Positions 1-8,499 of a DNA stretch of 64,000 nucleotides are shown here, in pieces. The first letter of the stretch is position 1, and each line of letters opens with the position of its first letter. Below the pieces are notes generated by a model. The model did not search any database. It saw nothing but the letters and a program-made list of their open reading frames with translations, and was not told the DNA's origin. The stretch is from positions 5,609 through 69,608 of the forward strand of contig CAYNNP010000003.1 of NCBI GenBank assembly GCA_964398215.1. The letters run 5' to 3'. This stretch comes from CAYNNP01 sp964398215 (lineage in GTDB: Bacteria > Planctomycetota > Planctomycetia > Pirellulales > Pirellulaceae). The position numbers and the translations under genes are program-made.

Positions 1-1399
1 CTTGGTCCATGATTGTTGACAACGTTTGATTCAACACGAGGTCGATTGATTCTCCACCCTTCCAGCCACTCTCTGAAAAATCGAGTGCAAAATGGGTGAC
101 TCCATTACTCGTCGCGACGCGAACGCGCCCCTTAGAGTCAATCGACGCCTTCACGTTTGCCGGCGCCCAATGACGCTGCAAGCCCGTGATCGATATCCAC
201 GCCGCTTTGCTGTAGCGAGTTGTGAAAGTCGTGAAGTCGATTTTTCGCCGTGGCCGATCGCTAGCGGACGCTTCTGCTGCCCACTCGTCTAGCTGCTTGC
301 CAATGATCTCTTTCGAAGGATCATCGATCTTGTGTCCCATTTTCGCACCGATCACATGCGGCCAATCTACACCGGCAGATTTGGATGCCGCATGAGCTCG
401 TTCAGCTGCTTTGCGTTGCTTATCGACTTCGCCGCTGTAACCGATCATCTTGGTGTTGGAAAAATTGGCGACCCACGGGAGCACGTCGTACAGATTCAAC
501 AGCTTGGTACGCTCAACAGAGAAATCGTATGGCTTCTTTTCTGTCCAGCCTTGGTAGTCAACGGTATCGATGAATCCAGCGCCTGGGTTGGCCGCAAACC
601 AATTCGTGGGATTGTGAGCGGCCAAGTGCCAGCACCCCGCGCCGCCCATCGAAAATCCTCGGATCGCGACGCGGCGGGAATCCACCGGCAACTGATCGCT
701 CACGTGCTTGATTGATTCGTACACATCGGTTTCGCCTGCGAATTTGAACGCGTTGCAGTGACGACCAAATGGGTGCAAGACGATCGTGTTCTTGGGCGCG
801 TACTGGCCAAGCTTGGTCAATCGTTCGGTCAAAAACGGCACTTCCGTTTTCGTGTCACCTCTGCCGTGCAACCAAACGTCCAACCGGTACGATTGGTCAT
901 TGTTTGGTTTGAAACCAGCCGGCAGGACAAGCCCATAAGGCTGGACCGAGTCATCGATTCGCGAAACGAATCCACCAACCAACATTTGCGGTTCGGTTTC
1001 GTTGGGTGTGAACCCCAGCAACTCCATTCCGCGCCGGCCATCGACGGCAGCTTTCAAGCGTTGACCTGCCAGTTCCAAAAGTTCGGCAGCGTGCTTGGTT
1101 TGGTTTTTCTTGAAAAAAAGATTCTGAGTCAGAGCCAAATCAACCGCGCGAATCAATACCTCGACATCAGGCGACCATGCTTGTGGATCGCTCGAGGCTG
1201 CCTTGGCAACGTTCAAACGATCGGTCAGCTGTTCGACGGACCGCGAAAGCTGAGCACGCTCTTTGCCTCCGATCTCGATGCCTGCTGGTGGTAGTTTCTT
1301 ATACTGCTGGGCCAACGACTCATTTGAGCCAAGCGACCAACATAGGAAAGCAAATAGGGTCAGACACAGAGCATTCTGGCGGTTCGTCAGGGTAAACAT
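1..1399 (-). CDS. secreted alpha/beta hydrolase (partial, runs off left edge)
   Basis: The frame opens at an ATG at 1399 and stays open to base 1, giving about 466 residues with the C-terminus missing. The N-terminus is a signal peptide (hydrophobic residues 10-24, then SLA-QQ at about 30). Residues about 150-380 form an alpha/beta hydrolase domain of the prolyl-oligopeptidase/esterase type: oxyanion-hole motif WLHGRGD (about 177-182), nucleophile elbow GFSMGG with Ser about 250, and a possible catalytic His in MGHKIDD (about 357). It probably acts outside the cytoplasm as an esterase or peptidase; the substrate is unknown. A further domain follows residue 380. It starts 4 bp after hisA ends, so the two may share a transcript although their functions seem unrelated. 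Confidence 0.85.
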   Translation of the reverse strand, partial: MFTLTNRQNALCLTLFAFLCWSLGSNESLAQQYKKLPPAGIEIGGKERAQLSRSVEQLTDRLNVAKAASSDPQAWSPDVEVLIRAVDLALTQNLFFKKNQTKHAAELLELAGQRLKAAVDGRRGMELLGFTPNETEPQMLVGGFVSRIDDSVQPYGLVLPAGFKPNNDQSYRLDVWLHGRGDTKTEVPFLTERLTKLGQYAPKNTIVLHPFGRHCNAFKFAGETDVYESIKHVSDQLPVDSRRVAIRGFSMGGAGCWHLAAHNPTNWFAANPGAGFIDTVDYQGWTEKKPYDFSVERTKLLNLYDVLPWVANFSNTKMIGYSGEVDKQRKAAERAHAASKSAGVDWPHVIGAKMGHKIDDPSKEIIGKQLDEWAAEASASDRPRRKIDFTTFTTRYSKAAWISITGLQRHWAPANVKASIDSKGRVRVATSNGVTHFALDFSESGWKGGESIDLVLNQTLSTIMDQ

Positions 1400-1403
1400 T
1401 CGG

Positions 1404-2177
1404 TTAACGATCTCCGGCAATATCCAATACTTCTTCTAGTTTCATTACCCCATCATAAATCGAACGACCGACGATTGCCGCAGGCATTTCCATTTGTACC
1501 AAACGCCGCACATCGTCCAGTGTTGTAACACCACCGCTAGCGACCAGTGGAATATCCGTCGCACTTGCCATTTGCGCCAGGCCATCGAAATTCGGGCCAC
1601 GCATCATGCCGTCACGAGCGATATCGGTGTAAACGATCGCGGCAATGTGCTGGGTGCGGCTTCGCAAGTCCTGGGCCAGATCTACTGCTGGAGTGGAACT
1701 TGTTTCCAACCATCCGTCAGTCGCCACCATCCCATCACGCGCGTCGATTCCTGCAACCAACTTGCCTGGATACTTGTCTGCCATTTCAGCAAACCAAGCG
1801 GGCTGTTTCAGCGCGGCGGAGCCAACCACCAATCGGTTCAAACCAATTTCCAGCAACGACTTGATGGCTTCTTCATCGCGGACGCCGCCCCCCAGTTGGC
1901 AGGGCAGTCCAGTAGCTTCCAGGATGCGCGCGACGGCTGCACGGTTCGATGCAGAATCGTCACCGCGCGCAGCATCCAGATCGACCAAATGCAAGCGTTT
2001 GGCACCGGCGGCTTGCCAGCGTTTTGCAAATGTCACTGGGTCGTCACCAAACGTAGTCTGTTGTTCATAATCGCCTTGGCGAAGCCGGACGGGCTTGCCT
2101 TCACGAAGGTCAATGGCGGGCCAAATCTCCAACGTTTTCTCCTCAAGGACTGGCTGGACCAATTTAATTTCAACCAT
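1404..2177 (-). CDS. hisA: HisA, ProFAR isomerase (histidine biosynthesis)
   Basis: Phosphoribosylformimino-5-aminoimidazole carboxamide ribotide isomerase catalyses the fourth step of histidine biosynthesis, a cytoplasmic Amadori rearrangement on a TIM barrel. The family N-terminus IWPAIDLREGKPVRL is present with its catalytic Asp. AGIDARDG supplies the second acid, and VASGGVTTLDD plus GRSIYDG form the phosphate-binding loops. The frame is open 38 codons further upstream, but that extension does not look like HisA. The start at 2177 gives 257 residues, close to the usual 240-250. No other his gene is present in the window. The downstream hydrolase begins 4 bp after its stop. Confidence 0.95.
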   Translation of the reverse strand: MVEIKLVQPVLEEKTLEIWPAIDLREGKPVRLRQGDYEQQTTFGDDPVTFAKRWQAAGAKRLHLVDLDAARGDDSASNRAAVARILEATGLPCQLGGGVRDEEAIKSLLEIGLNRLVVGSAALKQPAWFAEMADKYPGKLVAGIDARDGMVATDGWLETSSTPAVDLAQDLRSRTQHIAAIVYTDIARDGMMRGPNFDGLAQMASATDIPLVASGGVTTLDDVRRLVQMEMPAAIVGRSIYDGVMKLEEVLDIAGDR

Positions 2178-2418
2178 AAAGGATAGCTTGGCGAACCAAA
2201 GTCTGAACCCCGCCAGGAATCTGGCTCCCTGAGGGTCAATCGCAGCAGAGATTCTGGTTGCTGGCCGCTGGCGGCGAATGAAACCCAGCAATCAGTGAAC
2301 AAAAGCGACCGAAGAATCGCTGTAGATCCTGGCAAACTTTGACGATAAAAACGAATACACTCCAGCGCGTTTATCGCAAATCAGGCTTTCAAACCACTCT
2401 ATCGGTCAAGGATGACAG

Positions 2419-3372
2419 ATGCCAGCAAAGGAACCACGATCGCGACGTCGGTACGTCGACATGTGGGCGTTGCCTGGTATTCACCCCAGCAATGTCGAGT
2501 TTCTGCAGAAGCTGAAGACTGCTGATGCGAACCAGTTCACTACCCACATGGACTGCATTGGAACGGTGTCTGAAGAGGACTCCGAATCTGGCAAATGGGA
2601 AAAGACTCACTTGGTTGGGATCCGTACCGATGTTTGGAAACCAGACGATGAAGAGCTGGAGTGTGCTCTGTGCAGCATGCAAGACAAACGCCGTGCAGAG
2701 ATCAAAAAGTCCATCAAGCGTTCGGGGCGTCTGAGTAATAAGCAGACCACGCGTTTGGATCAAGAACTTGCCGATGACGATTTGATGAAACTCAAAGCGT
2801 CCGACATCGAAGCCAGACGTTTGGTGTTGAAACTTTTCAAAACAACGGGCGAACGTGTTCGCTGGGTTGGCACGATCGAAGAGATCACGACCACCGAAGT
2901 ACACCACTCGATTGGCAGCAATCGATCGTTGCTTTCGTTTTCGGTCATGTTGCCAAGAACAAAGTTTGTCACACCGATTCAACAGAACCATCGTACGTTT
3001 CGCATCCCATCGGTGTTCACGTTTTGCTTTTACGATGAAAGCCGAATGTGGAACCTGGTGATCAAGCGGCGGTGGGTTTCCATCGGCGCGGACTTTGATG
3101 TTGAAGCTGACGGTCAGTCAATTGGCGAAATCGATGGACGCTTATTTAGTTTTGGCAGTGATAGCTACATTGACTTAGAGCCCCATCCGCTGTGCGAGAG
3201 CACCCATTTCATGGACCTGATGACTCTGTTCGCTAGTTCGGTTGGTTACCACAAAGCGATGCGGCGCAGTGTTGCCAGGCGAGTCGAAGCAGCGCTCAAC
3301 GGCGAGTCTCACCGCCATGTTATCGCGAAAGAAGAACTAAGACTGCGGCACAATGGCCGGGCCGCTGCCTAG
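2419..3372 (+). CDS. conserved hypothetical protein, possible LURP-one-like C-terminal fold
   Basis: This 317-residue soluble protein has no signal peptide or membrane segment. The N-terminal half is charged and helical, with a long Lys/Arg/Glu-rich stretch around residues 85-140. The C-terminal half (about 185-290) is beta-rich: strand-like segments FRIPSVFTFCFYDES, LVIKRRWVSIGADFDVEADG and SIGEIDGRLFSFG resemble the repeating strands of LURP-one/tubby-like scramblase-fold proteins. That resemblance is by eye and weak. It is transcribed divergently from hisA across a 241-bp spacer. No partner gene is adjacent. Confidence 0.75.
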   Translation: MPAKEPRSRRRYVDMWALPGIHPSNVEFLQKLKTADANQFTTHMDCIGTVSEEDSESGKWEKTHLVGIRTDVWKPDDEELECALCSMQDKRRAEIKKSIKRSGRLSNKQTTRLDQELADDDLMKLKASDIEARRLVLKLFKTTGERVRWVGTIEEITTTEVHHSIGSNRSLLSFSVMLPRTKFVTPIQQNHRTFRIPSVFTFCFYDESRMWNLVIKRRWVSIGADFDVEADGQSIGEIDGRLFSFGSDSYIDLEPHPLCESTHFMDLMTLFASSVGYHKAMRRSVARRVEAALNGESHRHVIAKEELRLRHNGRAAA

Positions 3373-3482
3373 GCGTTCAAAGAGTGATATGGCTAGAGCT
3401 GCGAATGCGGGAGTAGGGAGATGGCAAAGCCGGCTCAGCAGCAGCCACCAACGTTGAATAATTGGCTGAACCAACCACGGCC

Positions 3483-3627
3483 TCAGTAGGCGGCCGTCGT
3501 TTTCGTCTGAAACGCTTTCGTTGCTGCGATGTTCTGAATCATGCTTCGCAGCGTCGCTCCATCGCGTTTGGCAGCCGCGACCACGTTATCGATTGCTTCG
3601 CGATCCGTACCCTCCACGGGGCGGCCG
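3483..3627 (-). CDS. C-terminal fragment of a DUF1592/DUF1588/DUF1585-type protein (cut by assembly gap)
   Basis: About 48 codons remain between the N run and the TGA at 3483-3485. The residues RPVEGTDREAID, LRSMIQNI and ATKAFQTK match the end of DUF1585, the C-terminal domain of large exported planctomycete proteins with the order DUF1587-DUF1592-DUF1588-DUF1585, often linked to cytochrome c-like PSCyt domains. The rest of the gene lies in the gap. It is not part of the sigma factor gene on the other side of the gap. Confidence 0.7.
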
Positions 3628-3727
3628 NNNNNNNNNNNNNNNNNNNNNNNNNNNNNNNNNNNNNNNNNNNNNNNNNNNNNNNNNNNNNNNNNNNNNNNNN
3701 NNNNNNNNNNNNNNNNNNNNNNNNNNN
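3628..3727. other. assembly gap of 100 N
   Basis: There are exactly 100 N, the conventional placeholder for a gap of unknown length. The sequences on the two sides belong to different genes on the minus strand (a sigma factor N-terminus to the right, a DUF1585 tail to the left). The missing DUF1592-type body alone would need well over a kilobase, so the true gap is much longer than 100 bp. Confidence 0.95.
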
Positions 3728-3985
3728 GGCCGGTGTGCCGTTGAAGACCGGAACCCGAGCCTCTTGGCGTCGCCATTCCAAAACGCAGAAACGAGCAATT
3801 TTCATTGCCCATGCGCCAAAGTTCGTGCCTTGTTGGAACTGGTCAAACTTGCGCCACATCACAGCGGAGGTCTCTTGCATCAGGTCATCCGCCGCCACCC
3901 GATCATGAGTCAACGAGAGAATGAATCCATACAAACGTGGCTGAATGCCAACCAGCAATCGGGTAAATTTCTCGCCCTGGTCCAA
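3728..3985 (-). CDS. sigma-70 family (ECF-like) sigma factor, N-terminal part only
   Basis: The 86 visible codons hold region 2 of an ECF-type sigma factor: LLVGIQPRLYGFILSL, then DDLMQETSAVMWRKFDQF and FGAWAMKIARF, the core-binding and -10-recognition helices. This matches sigma factors common in planctomycetes. An in-frame stop lies 14 codons upstream and there is no ATG between, so the likely start is TTG at 3985, preceded at about 7 nt by GAGGA. Region 4 is lost in the gap. A sigma factor followed by a DUF1592-type gene is plausible, but the missing sequence prevents proof. It faces the EEP gene across 339 bp. Confidence 0.8.
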
Positions 3986-4324
3986 AACAAATTCCTCGTC
4001 GATGTTGCGATTCTTAGGAGTTCATAATAGGGAAATGACTTGCGAGTCGAATTTGTAAACCAGGATTCGCGTAATTTCCTGAATTGCCAGAAATTGCAGA
4101 TGCCTAGTCCGTAATTTTCCCGCCACAGCCGTCGCTCAAGGGACCGGCTCGGGGTTTTCTTCGAGTCGATAAGCCGAGCCAAACCAATGTCCTCTCATTC
4201 TACTTTCGCCTAATCGCAGTGGTGAGTGAGCCCATTGACAGCGAACACACAGATTTAACCATCGCCTGCAATCGAGCTCCTGTTCGTGTACGATTCAGGG
4301 TGTCTCAATTTTTGGAAAAGTGCG
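3986..4324. other. divergent intergenic region
   Basis: This spacer separates the minus-strand sigma factor from the plus-strand EEP gene and must hold both promoters. The reading frames in it have no coding character. No convincing -35/-10 pair, repeat or hairpin was recognised. Confidence 0.6.
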
Positions 4325-5149
4325 ATGTATTTGAAGTTGCTGTCTGCGGTTGCGATCGTTCTTGGTGCCTGTCAGTGTGTGTACGCTGACGAGCCTTTGC
4401 CCGTGCAACTACGAGTTTTGACGTACAACATTCATCATGGTGAAGGCGTCGATCGTGAGCTTGATTTGGATCGGATCGCCAGCGTGATTCGGTCGGTCAA
4501 ACCAGACATCGTTGCTTTGCAGGAAGTGGATCATACCGCCAAACGCTCTCAAAAAGTTGATCAGCCAACAACCTTGGCGCGCATGACAAAGATGAATGTG
4601 GCGTTTGGCGCCAACATTCAGCTTCAAGGTGGTCACTATGGCAATGCTGTGCTGTCAAGATTTCCGATCGCGTCGCATCGCAACCATCTCTTGCCGAACA
4701 CCGACAACGGCGAACAACGTGGCGTCTTGATCGCTGATGTCTTGGTTCCTGAATTGGCCGATCCGCTCAGGGTACTGGCAACACATTTTGATCATCGAAA
4801 GAACGATATCCAGCGCGTGCAGTCAACTAAGTTTCTGAACGTTCTGGTTCGCAGACAAACTGGACCCGCGATCTTGATGGGCGACATGAACGATGTGATC
4901 GGAAGCCCTACGATCAAGCTACTTGATTCGCATTGGCAACGCACAAATCAAGATGAGATGCCTTCGGTTCCCGTCAGCAAACCACAGCGCCAAATCGACT
5001 TCGTTTTTGTTCGCCCTCAATCGCAATGGTCAGTTGTCCAAACCAAAGTTTTGGACGAAGCCGTTGCATCTGACCACAGAGCAGTCTTTAGCGAACTGGT
5101 GCTACGCGCCGACGGCCACAAGCAATTACCGCCAAAATCCAAACGGTAG
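4325..5149 (+). CDS. exported endonuclease/exonuclease/phosphatase (EEP) family protein
   Basis: This 274-residue protein has the EEP metal-dependent hydrolase fold. Active-site motifs appear in order: TYNIHHG (Asn about 35), LQEVD (Glu about 67), GDMND (about 186), and SDHRAV (about 248). EEP enzymes cleave phosphodiester or phosphomonoester bonds in nucleic acids, inositol phosphates or phospholipids; the substrate cannot be told here. A hydrophobic N-terminus (LLSAVAIVLGAC) indicates export, either as a lipoprotein through LGAC or by cleavage after VYA. The start at 4325 is chosen over one 13 codons upstream because it begins the signal peptide directly. Its 3' end overlaps that of the next gene by 24 bp, tail to tail. 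Confidence 0.9.
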   Translation: MYLKLLSAVAIVLGACQCVYADEPLPVQLRVLTYNIHHGEGVDRELDLDRIASVIRSVKPDIVALQEVDHTAKRSQKVDQPTTLARMTKMNVAFGANIQLQGGHYGNAVLSRFPIASHRNHLLPNTDNGEQRGVLIADVLVPELADPLRVLATHFDHRKNDIQRVQSTKFLNVLVRRQTGPAILMGDMNDVIGSPTIKLLDSHWQRTNQDEMPSVPVSKPQRQIDFVFVRPQSQWSVVQTKVLDEAVASDHRAVFSELVLRADGHKQLPPKSKR

Positions 5150-5971
5150 TCGAGCGATTCCAGAAGCGTTACTCGCTGGCGGTAGGGGCTGCCCAATCCC
5201 GCTGTTGGTTGGATACAAATCGTTGGCACGTAATCCGGCTTGGCCAACCGATCGTCGCGGCGGGTCGCTTGTCATGCGTCCCACCGAAGTCGACGCCAGT
5301 CGAGGAACACTTGGGACTGTGCTGTTTTGAATGCCAGCGACGGCCGAGTTTGTTCCAAAACCGTTGTTTGGTAGTACACCGCTGCGCGAGCCAATCGGAT
5401 CGACCGCGGCGGTACTAGGCAGCGGTTGCAGTCGAGCAGCGATAGCGTTATTTGCAACGTTTGGATCTGGCCTTGATGGTGCGACCTTGCCGACAAGTTC
5501 AAACTGTGTGGTTTCTTTGGGTTCCATCCGCACCAAGCGTTGTGGTACTTCGACAGTCCGTTTTTCGGCAACCCAGTTCGTTTTTGTGTTCGTGCCTACC
5601 GCTTGTGTCGACGGAACCCAGCGTGTTTTTGCTACTTGCCGATACGCGATGGTCGGTTGCCGAAACGGATTCCAACGTCCTTCCAAGTACGATTGCCATT
5701 CAAGACTAGTAACGGGCCGGTAGACCGTTTGCGTTTGCGGGGCGGTGTCGACAACACGGTGCGGTTTGTAAACCGTTTGTTCCTGCTTTTGAAGCTTGGT
5801 CTCGTAACGAGGTTGATGAACAATCCGTTTGACTTTTCGGTAGACCAGGCCGGTTTGTGGGTCAGTGAAAAAACCACCCTGGTCTTGGCCAATTGCGTTC
5901 GAACAGGCAAGCGCTCCTGTCACGAGAACGATCGCGCCAATAAAACGCTTGAGATCATTCTGAATACCCAT
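5126..5971 (-). CDS. exported YRPV-repeat hypothetical protein
   Basis: This 281-residue protein begins at 5971 after a GAGGG box. It has a signal peptide (FIGAIVLVTGALACSNAIGQ, residues about 10-29). The middle region repeats short motifs such as QTVYKPHRV, QTVYRPV and AYRQVAKTRWV, alternating aromatic, basic and valine residues. This resembles the YTV-type exported proteins described in Rhodopirellula. The C-terminal third is Pro/Ser/Asn-rich and probably disordered. A structural or surface role is a guess, since no catalytic motif is visible. The gene is convergent with the EEP gene and shares 24 bp with it. Confidence 0.8.
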   Translation of the reverse strand: MGIQNDLKRFIGAIVLVTGALACSNAIGQDQGGFFTDPQTGLVYRKVKRIVHQPRYETKLQKQEQTVYKPHRVVDTAPQTQTVYRPVTSLEWQSYLEGRWNPFRQPTIAYRQVAKTRWVPSTQAVGTNTKTNWVAEKRTVEVPQRLVRMEPKETTQFELVGKVAPSRPDPNVANNAIAARLQPLPSTAAVDPIGSRSGVLPNNGFGTNSAVAGIQNSTVPSVPRLASTSVGRMTSDPPRRSVGQAGLRANDLYPTNSGIGQPLPPASNASGIARLPFGFWR

Positions 5972-6098
5972 GAAGCCCTCGCCATTTAGTTCTGAACGGT
6001 TACAGTGGTGATTCAAGTACGTGAGAGCAATTTTTCTCCCGCTCATACTTCCTCTTTTTCAATTTCGGATTGCCGAAATCTGAAGCTCAGAAAAACCG

Positions 6099-6344
6099 AT
6101 GATTGAGTCCAAATTACTGAACATGCTACGTTGCCCAATCGATAAAACTCCGCTAGCAAATGCTGATGAGGCGTTAGTTCGGTCCGTCAATGATCGAATT
6201 CAGCAAGGAGAGCTTCGAGACCATGCGGACCAGAAAATCACCGACTTGCTCGAGCATGGCTTGGTGTCTGGACAGAAACGGCTGTATCCCGTGCGAGGCG
6301 GGATCCCAATTCTTGTCGCAGAAGAGTCCATTGATTTGGGATAG
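6099..6344 (+). CDS. Trm112 family protein
   Basis: This 81-residue protein matches the small Trm112/UPF0434 family: LLNMLRCPIDKTPL at the N-terminus and RLYPVRGGIPILV at the C-terminus. Eukaryotic Trm112 activates methyltransferases; bacterial members are poorly understood. Family members with a CPxC zinc knuckle would have a second Cys in the first motif, but here it reads CPID, so metal binding may be lost. It is divergent from the YRPV-repeat gene and convergent with the acyltransferase-like gene. No methyltransferase is adjacent. Confidence 0.85.
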   Translation: MIESKLLNMLRCPIDKTPLANADEALVRSVNDRIQQGELRDHADQKITDLLEHGLVSGQKRLYPVRGGIPILVAEESIDLG

Positions 6345-6415
6345 TGACCCAAGTTTGCCAGCATTGCCCCGAGCGATCTGTCTGATCATCGGCAGCGAAT
6401 GTTTTGCTATCCGGT

Positions 6416-7129
6416 TCAGCCAACGGTTTGCCAAATCCAACGGATTGCAAAAATCAGATAGTACTGCACGACATAAATGGTCAACGGATTCTGCCCAATC
6501 CAATCCAGTGGGACAATCCGCAGCTTCGTTTGCTTGGTGGCACCATAGACCATAAGCGTGGCAGGCAAAACAAACATGCACAGTAGATGGTTCACGCCAT
6601 ACGGCTCCAGCCTTTCGATCCAAATCGCTCCGGACGACAACAGCAACCCTGATAAAATCGCCGGTAGCAAACCAAACTGTCGAAGCACCATTCCCTGCGC
6701 GACGAAACCGACGACGATGGTGATCGGATAATCCAGCTGCGAGATTTGGTCCAACGGGTAAAGACCAATTGCTAACACCAACACAACAAACCAACGTCCC
6801 GTCAACACAAAGATCCCGTAGCTGATCAGCAAGCTCACCAGGATTTCGACTTTGTCATAAGCTGGCACAAAGACAAGATTGGCCAATAACGCTGCAACGC
6901 CAACTTGCGCCGGACGTTGCCATTGAGTGGTTCGCTCGGGCGACAACCAGTAACCCATCAAGATGCAAAACAGCGGCATACTGAGCCGTGTTGCAAAACG
7001 CACTGGAGAACCAAGCAGCGGCTCGTCAAAAAGAATTCCGGCCACGTGATCGACGATCATCAACACGATCGCAAACCCACGCAAACTATCAATCGACGCG
7101 ATACGATGCGAACTTGCTGGCTGACTCAA
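6416..7129 (-). CDS. polytopic membrane protein, DUF1624/TraX-like acyltransferase family
   Basis: This 237-residue protein has about seven to eight hydrophobic segments. The N-terminus IASIDSLRGFAIVLMIVDH is characteristic of the DUF1624/heparan-alpha-glucosaminide N-acetyltransferase and TraX-like membrane acyltransferase families (R-x-x-S-x-D-x-x-R-G). DWIGQNPLTIYVVQYY near the end also fits. It probably transfers an acyl group to a membrane or cell-envelope molecule. It starts 3 bp after the desaturase stop, so the two are almost certainly co-transcribed. A joint role in envelope lipid modification is inferred only from this linkage. Confidence 0.8.
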   Translation of the reverse strand: MSQPASSHRIASIDSLRGFAIVLMIVDHVAGILFDEPLLGSPVRFATRLSMPLFCILMGYWLSPERTTQWQRPAQVGVAALLANLVFVPAYDKVEILVSLLISYGIFVLTGRWFVVLVLAIGLYPLDQISQLDYPITIVVGFVAQGMVLRQFGLLPAILSGLLLSSGAIWIERLEPYGVNHLLCMFVLPATLMVYGATKQTKLRIVPLDWIGQNPLTIYVVQYYLIFAIRWIWQTVG

Positions 7130-7132
7130 ATC

Positions 7133-8251
7133 CTAAGCCAACGATTCTTCGGCAACACGCTTCCTTGACTCGGCCGCTCGGCGCCACAACCTTCCGATCT
7201 CATGAAACAGACTCTTACCGGTACTTTGATGATAAATCGAATCCTCTGGCAGGCCTTCCACCAATCGCCGATGCGCCTTGCCAAGGTTGTGATATGGCAA
7301 GCTTGGAAACAGGTGGTGGATAGCATGAAAACGGGTTCCTATCGGTCCCCACATTTCGCTCAACACTGGATAGTTGGGATAGTTCACTGAATCAACTAAC
7401 TGTTCCTCGAAAGTCATCTCACCGCCGTTGTTCGTCCAGCGATGCGCACCTAGCGTCCGCACCTCGTTCAAAACAAGAATCCCAACCGCGACCCCATACG
7501 CGACCAACCACATTGGATTGAACAGTTCGTGTGTTGTCAGGTAATAGCGAGTGACAAAAACGATGCACCAAAGCCAACAAAAGATCTCTTGCAGAAGGAC
7601 GATTCGCATCAATTCGGGCGATGCATCCGTTCGCTCATAAAACGGATCTACAACCATGGTAGAAGCATGCCGGTGAACCAGTTTTCGCGCACCGGGAACG
7701 ACCCAGCAAATTGGACTGATGACTAGAAAGCGAAAGAATGCAAGGAAAGGAATCAGCAGCGCTTGGACGATAAATCCGACGATCATCCAACGACTATAGT
7801 GACTGAGTGCGACGTACTCACCATCACTTTCGGTCCCATAGTGCTTGCGACGATGGTGATCGACATGCGGGTAGTACAAATACGATGGCACCAAGAACGG
7901 TACGCCGCACAACAAATTCCAAACGATTCGAAATCCCTTGAACTGTCCTTTGGGCAAATGAACCAACTCGTGGATAAACATCAGCGCCCGCATGTACAAA
8001 ACCACGGTCACAAAATACGACACCGCAACCGCAGGAATCATCCACGATGCTTGGGGAAACTTTTCTGGTAAGAACCTGACTAACATGATCGCACAGTGCC
8101 CACCAATGATGGACAACAGAAAATCCGCCCAATAAATTTTTGGATTCGGTTTCGTCAGATCTCCAATCAAACCGCGAGCTTCTGAAAAAGAAAACTTGCT
8201 CGCAGGGCGATCGTCGCTAGCGTTCGATGCGTCGGTGGTTACAGTTGCCAT
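7133..8251 (-). CDS. membrane fatty acid desaturase family protein
   Basis: This 372-residue integral membrane di-iron enzyme carries the three histidine boxes: HELVH (94-98), HVDHH (129-133) and HAIHHLFPSLPYHN near the C-terminus. NEVRTLGAHRW adds the usual extra His region. Four or more hydrophobic segments separate the boxes. Members introduce double bonds or hydroxyl groups into acyl chains or carotenoids. The length is normal for the family. It leads a two-gene unit with the acyltransferase-like gene and is divergent from the flavoprotein gene across 248 bp. Confidence 0.92.
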   Translation of the reverse strand: MATVTTDASNASDDRPASKFSFSEARGLIGDLTKPNPKIYWADFLLSIIGGHCAIMLVRFLPEKFPQASWMIPAVAVSYFVTVVLYMRALMFIHELVHLPKGQFKGFRIVWNLLCGVPFLVPSYLYYPHVDHHRRKHYGTESDGEYVALSHYSRWMIVGFIVQALLIPFLAFFRFLVISPICWVVPGARKLVHRHASTMVVDPFYERTDASPELMRIVLLQEIFCWLWCIVFVTRYYLTTHELFNPMWLVAYGVAVGILVLNEVRTLGAHRWTNNGGEMTFEEQLVDSVNYPNYPVLSEMWGPIGTRFHAIHHLFPSLPYHNLGKAHRRLVEGLPEDSIYHQSTGKSLFHEIGRLWRRAAESRKRVAEESLA

Positions 8252-8499
8252 GATTGGTTAATTTCTCGTGCCATAAATCAACATGTGCGTTTTACACTTT
8301 AGTAACTCACAAAAACAATCCTTGTCCTGAGCGACTTGGAGCCTTTTGAACCGCTGGGCACAAAGGTCAATATGCTTGAGTCAAAAACTCCCGGCCTCTC
8401 CAGACCGCGTGCATTTCTTTATCATAGTCGTCCTGCAAGTGATTTTATGACTTCATCGCGAACATCTGAAGGACAAAAACATTCAACCCAGGCGATGTT

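Noticed and set aside
3539..3985. 148-residue reading frame through the first N run
   Set aside because: It reads X residues across an assembly gap and joins two unrelated genes; only the right part is a sigma factor.
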